From CAZMUD01 sp964569715 (GTDB lineage Bacteria; Chloroflexota; Dehalococcoidia; Dehalococcoidales; UBA2162): a stretch of DNA of 52,339 nt. The translations under genes were made by a program, and so were the position numbers. A model generated the notes under the pieces. That model was not told where the DNA came from and did no database searches. It worked only from the letters and a program-made list of their open reading frames with translations. Every line of letters begins with the position of its first letter. Positions within the stretch are counted from its first letter, which is position 1. The DNA lies in assembly GCA_964569715.1 (NCBI GenBank), contig CAZMUD010000003.1, positions 1-52,339 of the forward strand, given 5' to 3'. Positions 1 to 7,026 of the stretch are shown piece by piece.

Positions 1-58
1 ATTTCACCCCTAAACTTTATCTCGTTTTGGGTTATATTGGGTTTTTTTAAACGAAACT

Positions 59-571
59 CTACTCCACCTTCTTAAAGGCTTTGCTGGTGGCGCCGCAGAC
101 GGGGCATCTCTCGGGGGCTTCCCCGGCTACGGTATTACCGCAGACCTGGCAGACAAAATAAGGCTCATCCTCTAGCTGCTGACCGGCCTCAAGGGCTTTA
201 AGTGCTTCCTGAAAGTGGCTATGATGTATTTGCTCTACCTCGTTGGCATATTCAAAACTAACCTGCGCCCTCTTATTCTCTTCCTGCTCCGCCTGCTCAA
301 TAAAAGGGGGATACATTCTGGTGAATTCATAGTGCTCCCCGACGACACCGGCTAACAGATTATCCCTGGTCGAGCCAACTGCATCCATAGCGGCAAAGTG
401 ATTGCGGGCGTGAACCGTCTCCGCTTCAGCCGCCGCCCGAAATAGCCTGCCTATCTGGGAATAGCCTTCCTTCTCTGCCTTATCGGCAAAGAACAGGTAG
501 CGACGGTTAGCCTGACTTTCTCCGGCAAAGGCTTCCTGCAAATTTTCCTCTGTCTTATACGCTTGGTTCAT
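59..571 (-). CDS. rbr: Rubrerythrin
   Basis: A 170-residue non-haem iron protein expected to reduce hydrogen peroxide in the cytoplasm of an anaerobe, using electrons from rubredoxin or a similar donor. Residues 1 to about 135 form the ferritin-like four-helix di-iron domain, with candidate ligands E18, E51 and H54 and a second set around residues 94-119 (E-V-E-Q-I-H-H). The C-terminus is a rubredoxin-like FeS4 domain with two CxxC pairs at C141/C144 and C156/C159. Domain order and length are those of classical rubrerythrin. The ATG is preceded by an AGGAG ribosome site. It is a single gene, separated from ispE by a block of interspersed repeats. The family assignment is secure; the exact di-iron ligands were read by eye. 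Confidence 0.96.
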   Translation of the reverse strand: MNQAYKTEENLQEAFAGESQANRRYLFFADKAEKEGYSQIGRLFRAAAEAETVHARNHFAAMDAVGSTRDNLLAGVVGEHYEFTRMYPPFIEQAEQEENKRAQVSFEYANEVEQIHHSHFQEALKALEAGQQLEDEPYFVCQVCGNTVAGEAPERCPVCGATSKAFKKVE

Positions 572-635
572 TAGATTCTCCTTTTTAAGCTTCGTCTAAT
601 AGTTTATCAACCCCTCACCCTTTAGGTTTTTATTA

Positions 636-795
636 GGTAACCCTCCCCCTTTATCCCCCTCCCTTAATAAGGGAGGGGGAAGTACTCGTATAAGAGAGGC
701 TTCGCCTCTCTTCAACTCTCCTTCAGACCTCCTTCACAAGGGGAGAGGGAAGGAATTTCTTAAAGGGGCTTCGCCCCTTTTAATCCCCCTATTTA
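636..795. repeat. Interspersed double-hairpin repeat, two units
   Basis: Two adjacent units fill the gap between rubrerythrin and ispE. In the first, hairpin A is a near-perfect palindrome at 655-679 (CCCCCTCCCTT, AAT, AAGGGAGGGGG) and hairpin B is at 692-712 (AAGAGAGGC, TTC, GCCTCTCTT). The second unit ends in AAAGGGGC-TTC-GCCCCTTT near 763-781. Hairpin B followed by T residues could also terminate transcription. Confidence 0.85.
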
Positions 796-812
796 AAATA
801 ACTATAGGCTTT

Positions 813-1679
813 TCACTCTACCTGGTCTATAGCGGCTAGAGTTTCCGCCAGATAAGATTCCAGTCTCTGCTGCTGGAGGCGAATATGTAGCTCCTCAGCC
901 TGAGCCTTGTCCTTTACCAGGGTAAATAAAGCTGGTCCTGAGCCGGCCAGGTGAACAGCGGTGGCACCAATTTTTACCATATGCTCCCGAGACACACTTA
1001 GCTCTGAGAAGTGAGTAAAGGCTACATTCTCAAAGGTATTGAACAAAAGGGAAGGTGTAAATTCCCTGCCCGCCTTTAGTTCTTCTACCAGCTTCCGGGT
1101 AGTCCGCCCATCTGTGTAGTGACTGGCTTTCAGGCTGGCATAAAGTCGCTTTGTCTTCCCCGGCAGTCTGGGCACAGGTGGTATTACCAGGACAACCCAC
1201 CTATGGGGTAACGATGGTAGAGGAGTTACTATTTCACCCCTACCCTCGACCAGAGCCGTGCCACCGTAAAGAAAGAAAGCTACATCCGAACCTAATTGCG
1301 TTGCTAGCCCGAGCAATTCCCCCGGCGATAATCCCAACTCCCAAAGCTGGTTAAGCCCGCGTAAAACAGCCGCCGCATCACTGCTATCGCCACCCAACCC
1401 CGATAGCAGAGGGATACGTTTTTCGACCTCTACGGTCACCCCTTTGGAGCAACCGGTAACCTGCTGAAGCAAGCTAGTTGCTTTAGATACCAGACTTTTC
1501 TCTGCAATCCAGTCTGGCAAATTGGACTTAAACTCGATATGCTGGCTTAATTGGAAACAGAGGCTATCACTTAGACTTATAGCCTGAATAACACTGCGGA
1601 TTTCGTGAAAACCGTCCCGGCGTTTGGCCAGGACCTCAAGGGTCAAATTTAGCTTAGCTGGCGCTAGAATTGTCAGCAT
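813..1679 (-). CDS. ispE: 4-diphosphocytidyl-2-C-methyl-D-erythritol kinase (IspE)
   Basis: A GHMP-family kinase that phosphorylates CDP-methylerythritol in the MEP pathway to isoprenoid precursors. I chose the internal ATG at 1679, giving 288 residues beginning MLTILAPAKLNLTL, because the conserved N-terminal AKxNLxL motif starts there and the 15 residues of the longer frame match nothing in the family. The GHMP ATP loop reads PLLSGLGGDSSDAAA (about residue 90), followed by GSDVAFFL and the C-terminal GSGPALF. The start overlaps the end of ksgA by 7 bases (ATGCTGA), which implies translational coupling in a minus-strand operon with ksgA and the HerA gene. Confidence 0.95.
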   Translation of the reverse strand: MLTILAPAKLNLTLEVLAKRRDGFHEIRSVIQAISLSDSLCFQLSQHIEFKSNLPDWIAEKSLVSKATSLLQQVTGCSKGVTVEVEKRIPLLSGLGGDSSDAAAVLRGLNQLWELGLSPGELLGLATQLGSDVAFFLYGGTALVEGRGEIVTPLPSLPHRWVVLVIPPVPRLPGKTKRLYASLKASHYTDGRTTRKLVEELKAGREFTPSLLFNTFENVAFTHFSELSVSREHMVKIGATAVHLAGSGPALFTLVKDKAQAEELHIRLQQQRLESYLAETLAAIDQVE

Positions 1680-2584
1680 GCCGATTCCCCTACCCGGGTA
1701 AATACCCGCCACAGTCGTGCCCACTCCTCAAGGGTCAAGGTCTCCGCCCGCCGTTGCGCTACTATGCCTGTCCCTTCCAGTAAAGACAAAACATCAGCTT
1801 TCGGCAATCCCAGACCTTGAGCCAAAGAATTACCTAGCTGCTTGCGGGAAGCGCTAAAACCCGCCCGCACCAACGCAAAAAAGCTCTCCTTATCGGCTAT
1901 CTCTACCGCTGGCTGAGGATATGGCGCTACCCTCAGTATCGCCGAGTCAACCTCTGGTGGCGGATAAAAACACTGAGCCGGCACATAGCCTATTATCGTT
2001 GGTTCCCCATAAAGCTGCACACTAATGCTCAGCAGACTCATCCGACCGGGTTTAGCCACAATCTCCTCAGCTACCTCCTTCTGCACCATTACCACCATAA
2101 TTTGGGGCTTAACTTGGGCCTCAAGAAAGTGGCGCAAGACAGGGGAGGTAATGTAATAAGGGAGGTTGGCTACCACCTTGTAGCTAAAAGGGCTTTTTAT
2201 TTCAGTGGGAAATTGCGCCTTTTGCTCCTGAAGCAAAACTGCCGGGTCGATTCTAAGCACGTCTTCATTGATAATGGTAACATTCTTAAAAGAAGCCAGG
2301 GTCTGTTTCAAGATGCCAGCCAGCTTGTTATCCAGCTCGATGGCAACCACCCAGCCAGCCTGCCTGGCTAGCTCCCTGGTCAGCACACCAAGACCAGACC
2401 CTATTTCCATAGTAATATCGGTAGGAGTAAGCCGAGCGGCTGAAGTTATAAGCTTAAGCACTTCCTCATCAATAAGGAAATGCTGTCCCAGTCCTTTTCT
2501 CACCCGGAGGTCAAAGCGGCGCAGCAGCTTCCTGGTCTGAGTCAAAAGTGACTCTGTCTTCAGGTAACGCCTCTTTATTCCCAC
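1673..2584 (-). CDS. ksgA: 16S rRNA dimethyladenosine transferase (RsmA/KsgA)
   Basis: SAM-dependent enzyme that dimethylates two adjacent adenosines near the 3' end of 16S rRNA during small-subunit maturation. The 303-residue product has the family signature RKGLGQHFLID near residue 30, SAM motif I EIGSGLGVLT near 60, and the catalytic NLPYYITSPVL motif near 140. The start is GTG at 2584, which overlaps the HerA stop by 10 bases; the stop overlaps ispE. The ksgA-ispE pairing is common in bacteria. The roughly 25 residues before the first conserved motif are slightly long, so a start a few codons downstream is possible. Confidence 0.96.
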   Translation of the reverse strand: MGIKRRYLKTESLLTQTRKLLRRFDLRVRKGLGQHFLIDEEVLKLITSAARLTPTDITMEIGSGLGVLTRELARQAGWVVAIELDNKLAGILKQTLASFKNVTIINEDVLRIDPAVLLQEQKAQFPTEIKSPFSYKVVANLPYYITSPVLRHFLEAQVKPQIMVVMVQKEVAEEIVAKPGRMSLLSISVQLYGEPTIIGYVPAQCFYPPPEVDSAILRVAPYPQPAVEIADKESFFALVRAGFSASRKQLGNSLAQGLGLPKADVLSLLEGTGIVAQRRAETLTLEEWARLWRVFTRVGESAC

Positions 2585-4188
2585 AGTTCCTCAATATCTT
2601 TTTCGACCTGTTTGCTAATTTCAGCCTCTCCAGTGGAGACAAAGTCCTTATAGGACTCGGCTGAACCATACTCACGAGTCCTGACCACCACCGGCATCGG
2701 CACCGCATGACCAAAGATGAGTGCCTGCTGCCTGGATTCCAGCCTGGCTAACACCGATTTTAGCTCACTCTTACCAGATACACCAGACAGCACACTATCA
2801 ATATCACGCTCATTGTCTAATAAGCAGGTTATCTTGGTGCCGAGTTGAGACATAACCTCGTCATCAATGCCACTGGGTCGCTGGTCAATCACCAGCAGGG
2901 TAACATTATACTTGCGCATCTCACGGGCAATAGTGCCAAAGATGGTCTGGCTGGCTACCACTGGATTAAGGAACTTATGTGCCTCCTCAATGGTGATAAC
3001 CAGAGGGTGAGGTGGGGCAGCATCCTCACCTATTGCCTTCTCCATCCTCTCCCGATATTGAGCATGGATGCGGCGGGTAAGCAAGTTGGCTACCAGGATA
3101 TAAGCGGTAATATCGGTATATCTGCCAAATTCCAGAACTACATTTATACCCCGGTCGAGGTATTCCAGGATGCGCTTTACCGCATTATCAGGAGAATGGG
3201 ACATAAGAAAAGGAAGCCGTCTGATGGTTGCCAGTCCTCGCTGTAAGTTATGCAGGGTGCTCTCGTGTATGTTCAAACCTTCCGGCAATTCCTCGGTATC
3301 TTTCAGGTCCAGGGTGCTCTGCAGCCAATTCCTGCCAAATCTCCTGGATAGCTGGTAAACGGCTTCAACGGCAAGCTCGGTAAGATTCAAGGTCTGGCGC
3401 AATAATACCATGTCTTCTGGTTCTATCTCATCATAGCCTATCCTGACCACAAAGTCGGTGCTTACTCGTCTTCGCCTTGCATTTTCCTCATCAAGGGTAA
3501 AGACAGCTACCTTCTCCGGGAAAAGCTGCTTTAAGGCTTTAACCTTCCGACCTTCCTCACTGCGGCTCTCCCAGCCATACTCGCTGTGCATATCAAAGAC
3601 CAGATTTACGGCGGCGCTCTTCTGTAGCATACCAATGAGCAGCAACCTGGTAAGAAAGGTTTTCCCAGTGCCAGTCTTGCCAAAGATTCCATTAGACCGC
3701 TTAACCAGCTCCTCCAGGTCAAGACAAATCTTGGTCTCCATATCCAGTGGAGTGCCAATATAGAACTTCCTTTCGTCCTCACTGCCAAAAACCAGCTCTA
3801 CATCCCGCTGTGATGCCTGGTTTACCTGAGAGAAATGACTGGGAACAGTCTTAACCGGCTGGGGTCCCTCAATCAGGTCGGCAACGCCGCCGCCAATGGT
3901 GAGCATAGGCAGAACATGGAGTGTTCCATAGGTGCTGGTTCCGGCTAATACCTCAGCCATAAACGGGTCGGAGACATCAGGTGGGGTCACGGTAAGCTGC
4001 TGGTCTATCACCCCCAGGCTGATATCGGTTATCATGCCAAAGAACCGCCGCTTCTCTCCTTCAATGGTTACATAGCGTCCCACTGCCATCTCCTCAACCG
4101 AAGCCGAGCTATCCAGCCTGACTTCTACCCCCTTGTTTAACGAGCCAGAGGTGACGATGCCCAATCTCTCACTATTTTCCTGAGTCAC
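2575..4188 (-). CDS. herA: HerA-type hexameric DNA translocase ATPase
   Basis: A 537-residue FtsK/HerA-superfamily ATPase. In archaea and some bacteria HerA forms a hexameric ring that pumps double-stranded DNA to the nuclease NurA. Residues 1 to about 90 form a HAS-barrel domain, followed by the RecA-like core with Walker A GKTGTGKT at 170-177, a Walker B region ending ITIEEAHKFL near 400, and a downstream DQRPSGID motif. The start is GTG with a GGGAGGA ribosome site 7 bases upstream. It begins 3 bases after an NfeD-like gene and runs into ksgA. A separate HAS-barrel gene (4683-5276) and nurA (7027-8235) lie on the same strand, so end resection or a defence role is inferred from context. Confidence 0.9.
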   Translation of the reverse strand: MTQENSERLGIVTSGSLNKGVEVRLDSSASVEEMAVGRYVTIEGEKRRFFGMITDISLGVIDQQLTVTPPDVSDPFMAEVLAGTSTYGTLHVLPMLTIGGGVADLIEGPQPVKTVPSHFSQVNQASQRDVELVFGSEDERKFYIGTPLDMETKICLDLEELVKRSNGIFGKTGTGKTFLTRLLLIGMLQKSAAVNLVFDMHSEYGWESRSEEGRKVKALKQLFPEKVAVFTLDEENARRRRVSTDFVVRIGYDEIEPEDMVLLRQTLNLTELAVEAVYQLSRRFGRNWLQSTLDLKDTEELPEGLNIHESTLHNLQRGLATIRRLPFLMSHSPDNAVKRILEYLDRGINVVLEFGRYTDITAYILVANLLTRRIHAQYRERMEKAIGEDAAPPHPLVITIEEAHKFLNPVVASQTIFGTIAREMRKYNVTLLVIDQRPSGIDDEVMSQLGTKITCLLDNERDIDSVLSGVSGKSELKSVLARLESRQQALIFGHAVPMPVVVRTREYGSAESYKDFVSTGEAEISKQVEKDIEELWE

Positions 4189-4191
4189 TAA

Positions 4192-4593
4192 CTAATCCTC
4201 CCTCAGACGAACAACCCTTAAAGTCAACCCTTCTATTCCTACGACCTCTACGTTCTCATCAACTTCTATATAATCACCAATCGATTCCGCCTTCCAGTTT
4301 TCACCCTTAACATAGATGGCTCCAACTGGTGTTAGTGGCTGCACAACTCTACCCTGTAGACCTATCATTCCTTCTCGGCCAGTAACTTGCTTCCAGCGAA
4401 AACTTGGTATCACCTTAATATGTATTATAAAAACAAAGGCAGCAATAAGTAGCACTATAAAAATCGTAATAGATAGAGGGATTTGCACACCCAAAAAATG
4501 CAGTACTAAGAAAATTAATACTAATACAGCAGCTTCGTCTAGTAATAACACTAGAACTTTAAGCCAATCACCGAAAGTTCTTTTTTTAACCAT
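4192..4593 (-). CDS. NfeD-like membrane protein (short form)
   Basis: A 133-residue protein with two closely spaced hydrophobic segments (about residues 10-31 and 37-58) followed by a small beta-rich OB-fold domain. The domain carries the NfeD hallmarks: a GR-x-GMIGLQGRVVQPL stretch, then VKGENWKAES and a terminal VVGIEGLTLRVVRL strand. This is the short NfeD type without a ClpP-like protease domain. Such proteins usually partner stomatin/SPFH proteins in the membrane, but here the gene lies 3 bases upstream of the HerA-type ATPase and no SPFH gene is adjacent. A full-length NfeD and its SPFH partner are present at 48532-50977. Its role beside herA is unknown. Confidence 0.8.
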   Translation of the reverse strand: MVKKRTFGDWLKVLVLLLDEAAVLVLIFLVLHFLGVQIPLSITIFIVLLIAAFVFIIHIKVIPSFRWKQVTGREGMIGLQGRVVQPLTPVGAIYVKGENWKAESIGDYIEVDENVEVVGIEGLTLRVVRLRED

Positions 4594-4682
4594 CCTCAGG
4601 TCACCTATTTGCTTTTATATTAATCCTCCCCACTTCTCAAACTGGAGGTGATAATGTTTGGTCGTTGGCTGACTTTTCTGAA

Positions 4683-5276
4683 TCACTGTTTAATTTTTCC
4701 AATGATGGATTTGAGCCGATTAAACTCACCACCAAGTAATATGGCTAACTCCTTGCCGACCGCCACCAGAAATTTTTGGCGGTCTTCATATACCTCGCTC
4801 ATCTGACGCAGCGAGGCGGCAATAAGCTCCTCTACAGAAACCGGCAGGTGAGCGTTAAGCAATATATTGAGGAAATCAAAGGACTGGCTAAACTCCCTGA
4901 CCTCATCAGGGGAGCACTGGTAAACGAAGCTGTGGATTCGGGCTGGTTTGGGTGGCAGGTAGCGATACAATTTTTCGTTCTCCCTGTATCCGACCACTAA
5001 AGCGCTGAATTCGGTCCTGAAGAGCTTTAGCAACTGGGGGCTTGAGCGGTAGATTTCCTCCTCACTGGTCTCGTCCTTACCCCGGGCAATCGGGCGCCGA
5101 CCCCGTTCAAGGCTGGCGGTGGTAGCGTGATAGACTATGCCGTAAAGCTCCACCGGCAAATCGGTGGTCTTTACCAGACTACCCAGAGGCGGCGACTGGT
5201 AAAGCTCATAGCACTGGGCAACAAAATCGGTGGTGCTGGCTTCAATAATTTCACCTACTCTGTCTGCTTCAGTCAT
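4683..5276 (-). CDS. HAS-barrel domain protein, probable HerA partner
   Basis: A 197-residue cytoplasmic protein. The N-terminal 60 residues (DRVGEIIEAST, then GSLVKTTD and LYGIVYHATT) resemble the HAS barrel found at the start of HerA ATPases and in some stand-alone partners. The rest is helical, with no recognised catalytic motif. The gene lies upstream of the NfeD-like and herA genes on the same strand and downstream of nurA, which supports an accessory role with HerA. No signal peptide or membrane segment is visible. The HAS-barrel call is moderately secure; the function of the helical C-terminus is unknown. Confidence 0.65.
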   Translation of the reverse strand: MTEADRVGEIIEASTTDFVAQCYELYQSPPLGSLVKTTDLPVELYGIVYHATTASLERGRRPIARGKDETSEEEIYRSSPQLLKLFRTEFSALVVGYRENEKLYRYLPPKPARIHSFVYQCSPDEVREFSQSFDFLNILLNAHLPVSVEELIAASLRQMSEVYEDRQKFLVAVGKELAILLGGEFNRLKSIIGKIKQ

Positions 5277-5443
5277 TTTTATTTTCCCTCACAGCTGCCA
5301 TTTTACAACAAATTATGCGATTTTATGAAACCTTAATGAAACCTTTACGAAATGTTTATTATATTTATCCCTACCTTTATGTTTGCCTGCTAGACTTGGA
5401 TTATAAGGATGGTACTTAAAGAAGCTAAAAAGGGAGCCAATTT

Positions 5444-5557
5444 ATGCAGAATTTTATCATAGCCGGAAAAGCCAAGAATGTCTTCCGAGTCATTAAACTT
5501 ATGGCGCAGGCAGAGAAGATGCAGAAAGAGGCTCAGAGAAAAGCCCGGCTTAATTAG
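5444..5557 (+). CDS. Small basic 37-residue ORF, unknown
   Basis: A short plus-strand ORF starting ATG at 5444 behind an AGGGAG ribosome site 6 bases upstream. It encodes 37 residues, starting MQNFIIAGKAKNVFRVIKL, followed by an amphipathic helix rich in Lys, Gln, Glu and Ala. It sits alone between two minus-strand genes and ends exactly where a double-hairpin repeat begins, which could act as its terminator. I do not recognise the family. The good ribosome site and helix-compatible composition make it more than a chance ORF, but there is no direct support. Confidence 0.45.
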   Translation: MQNFIIAGKAKNVFRVIKLMAQAEKMQKEAQRKARLN

Positions 5558-5648
5558 GTAACCCTATCCCCTTTATCCCCTTCCCCTTGATAAGGGGAAG
5601 GGGAATTAGTTGTATAAGAGAGGCTTCGCCTCTCTTTGACTCTCCTTT
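5558..5648. repeat. Interspersed double-hairpin repeat
   Basis: One full unit: hairpin A (CCCCTTCCCCTT, GAT, AAGGGGAAGGGG) followed by hairpin B (AAGAGAGGC, TTC, GCCTCTCTT). It starts directly after the stop codon of the 37-residue ORF. Confidence 0.85.
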
Positions 5649-5650
5649 AT

Positions 5651-5713
5651 TTATTTCTTCTTTTCCTTCTTCTTCTTGGGCTTCTTCACATTCTTTCTGC
5701 CCTTAGTCCCCAT
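5651..5713 (-). CDS. Lysine-rich 20-residue ORF, unknown
   Basis: A minus-strand ORF of 20 codons starting ATG at 5713, preceded by a GAGGAGG ribosome site 7 bases upstream. After MGTKGRKNV the rest is almost entirely lysine with one Pro and one Glu. It begins 48 bases after the stop of the transglutaminase-like gene, so it may be the last cistron of that transcript, and it ends next to a repeat. Extreme basicity suggests nucleic-acid binding if it is translated. The evidence is only the strong ribosome site and the composition. Confidence 0.4.
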   Translation of the reverse strand: MGTKGRKNVKKPKKKKEKKK

Positions 5714-5761
5714 TTCTTGCCTCCTCTTTTGAAAACCGTTATAACTTCCCTATCCGCTTCC

Positions 5762-6910
5762 TCACCAGTATATTTCGATACTCTCAACGATTCCCCCTTC
5801 GCTCCAATCACTCGTTTTACGAAAACGCTCATAATATCGGTAACGTCCTATATTAGAGCTATTGATATCCCATCGCCCATATTCTTCCCCCTTCCATACA
5901 TAGGCTACACTATCATACTCCGTAGAGTAGCTTTGGTAACGCCAACGCTCTGTAAATGAACCACCTGTACAATCCACATAGACTAGCCCTTTGTCCACGG
6001 TTACAAAAGCATTCAAAGCGTGACCTATGTCACTGTCCCGAAAATACACACCAACGAATGCAGCTTTGATTCCTTTAGCCTCAGCATTGTTGTGAAGCAT
6101 CTCGGCAAAGCTAACACAATTGAATGTGTACTCTGAATAGTATTCATCGTCTGTTGGGTCGGCACGCAAGAATACCATCAACTTCACCCAAGTTGGGTTT
6201 TCGGCGTTAGAGTTATTTTTGAGATTGGGGCTTCCTACCAACGCCCCCCCTGTTGCTTTGGGCTGAACACCAGAAAGAACCTCGACTCCTAAGGTGTCCT
6301 GATAAAGTTGGAGGCTTGCTTCTGCCTTCTCAAGTTCTGCCTGTGTAGAGCCAAGTTCTGACTGCGTTGAGGCAAGTTCTGTCTCCGTTGAATCAAGGGT
6401 CTGCTTTGTTGAACTAAGGTCTGCCTGCGTTGAAGCGAGGGTTTGCTTCGTGGTGGTAAGTTCTACCTGCGTTGAGGCAAGGGTTTGTTTTGTTGAGCTA
6501 AGTTCTGTATTCGTTGACTCAAGGTCTGCCTGCGTTGAGGCAAGGGTCTGCTTTGTGGTGGTAAGTTCTGTATTCAAGGCATTTCTATCTACAGTGATAA
6601 CAACGCCGTAAACAATTGCGGCAACCAGAGCAAGACTCAAGAAAATAAGAGGCGCTTTACGCATCCAAGACCGGGAGGAATAGCTAGGGGGTTTATCTGA
6701 ATGCTCTTCCACCACTCTATAATCTGATTCCTCTTCCATCACTTTATAATAGGCTTCGCTTGCTGTCCGTCCATTCTCCATAAGTTCCTGCCAGCGACGC
6801 ATCCGGCTATCTAATTCTATTTGTTTCTCACCACTAGCTGTTGCCCATTCCTTATGATATATTTCCCAAACATTATCCTCATATTCCTTTTCCTTGTCTT
6901 GCGATTCCAT
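5762..6910 (-). CDS. Membrane-anchored heptad-repeat protein with transglutaminase-like Cys protease fold
   Basis: A 382-residue protein in three parts. Residues 1-84 are charged and cytoplasmic-looking. A single membrane segment lies at about 86-107. Residues 116-207 carry thirteen consecutive heptads of the form L-(A/S/T)-S-T-(K/Q)-x-(T/E/D), with a leucine every seven residues, predicting a long parallel coiled coil. The C-terminal domain (about 230-382) has a Cys-His-Asp arrangement typical of transglutaminase-like folds: C265 in FNCVSFAEML, H297 in GHALNAF and D313 in YVDCT. The gene stands between the HAS-barrel gene and nurA on the same strand. Function unknown; an extracytoplasmic peptidase or amidotransferase held off the membrane by a stalk is the natural inference. 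Confidence 0.7.
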   Translation of the reverse strand: MESQDKEKEYEDNVWEIYHKEWATASGEKQIELDSRMRRWQELMENGRTASEAYYKVMEEESDYRVVEEHSDKPPSYSSRSWMRKAPLIFLSLALVAAIVYGVVITVDRNALNTELTTTKQTLASTQADLESTNTELSSTKQTLASTQVELTTTKQTLASTQADLSSTKQTLDSTETELASTQSELGSTQAELEKAEASLQLYQDTLGVEVLSGVQPKATGGALVGSPNLKNNSNAENPTWVKLMVFLRADPTDDEYYSEYTFNCVSFAEMLHNNAEAKGIKAAFVGVYFRDSDIGHALNAFVTVDKGLVYVDCTGGSFTERWRYQSYSTEYDSVAYVWKGEEYGRWDINSSNIGRYRYYERFRKTSDWSEGGIVESIEIYW

Positions 6911-6940
6911 TTCAGCCTCCTTTCTCCCCTTAGTCTGGAG

Positions 6941-7019
6941 TTTAAGAGGGCGTTAGCCCTCTTTTATTTCTCCTTCCCCCTTTCCTTTTAAGGAGAGGGG
7001 GATAAAGGGGGTGAGGTTA
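6941..7019. repeat. Interspersed double-hairpin repeat, inverted orientation
   Basis: Hairpin B variant AAGAGGGC-GTTA-GCCCTCTT followed by hairpin A (CCCCCTTTCCTT, TTA, AGGAGAGGGGG) and the trailing GGGGGTGAGGTT edge. The order is reversed relative to 5558-5648, so the unit is inserted in the opposite orientation. Confidence 0.8.
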
Positions 7020-7026
7020 TTACATA

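Noticed and set aside
5321..5345. Direct repeat ATGAAACCTT upstream of the HAS-barrel gene
   Set aside because: Only two short AT-rich copies with no clear promoter relation; likely chance.
6300..6580. Regular 21-base repeats resembling a CRISPR or satellite array
   Set aside because: They encode an in-frame leucine heptad coiled coil, and the units are contiguous without spacers.
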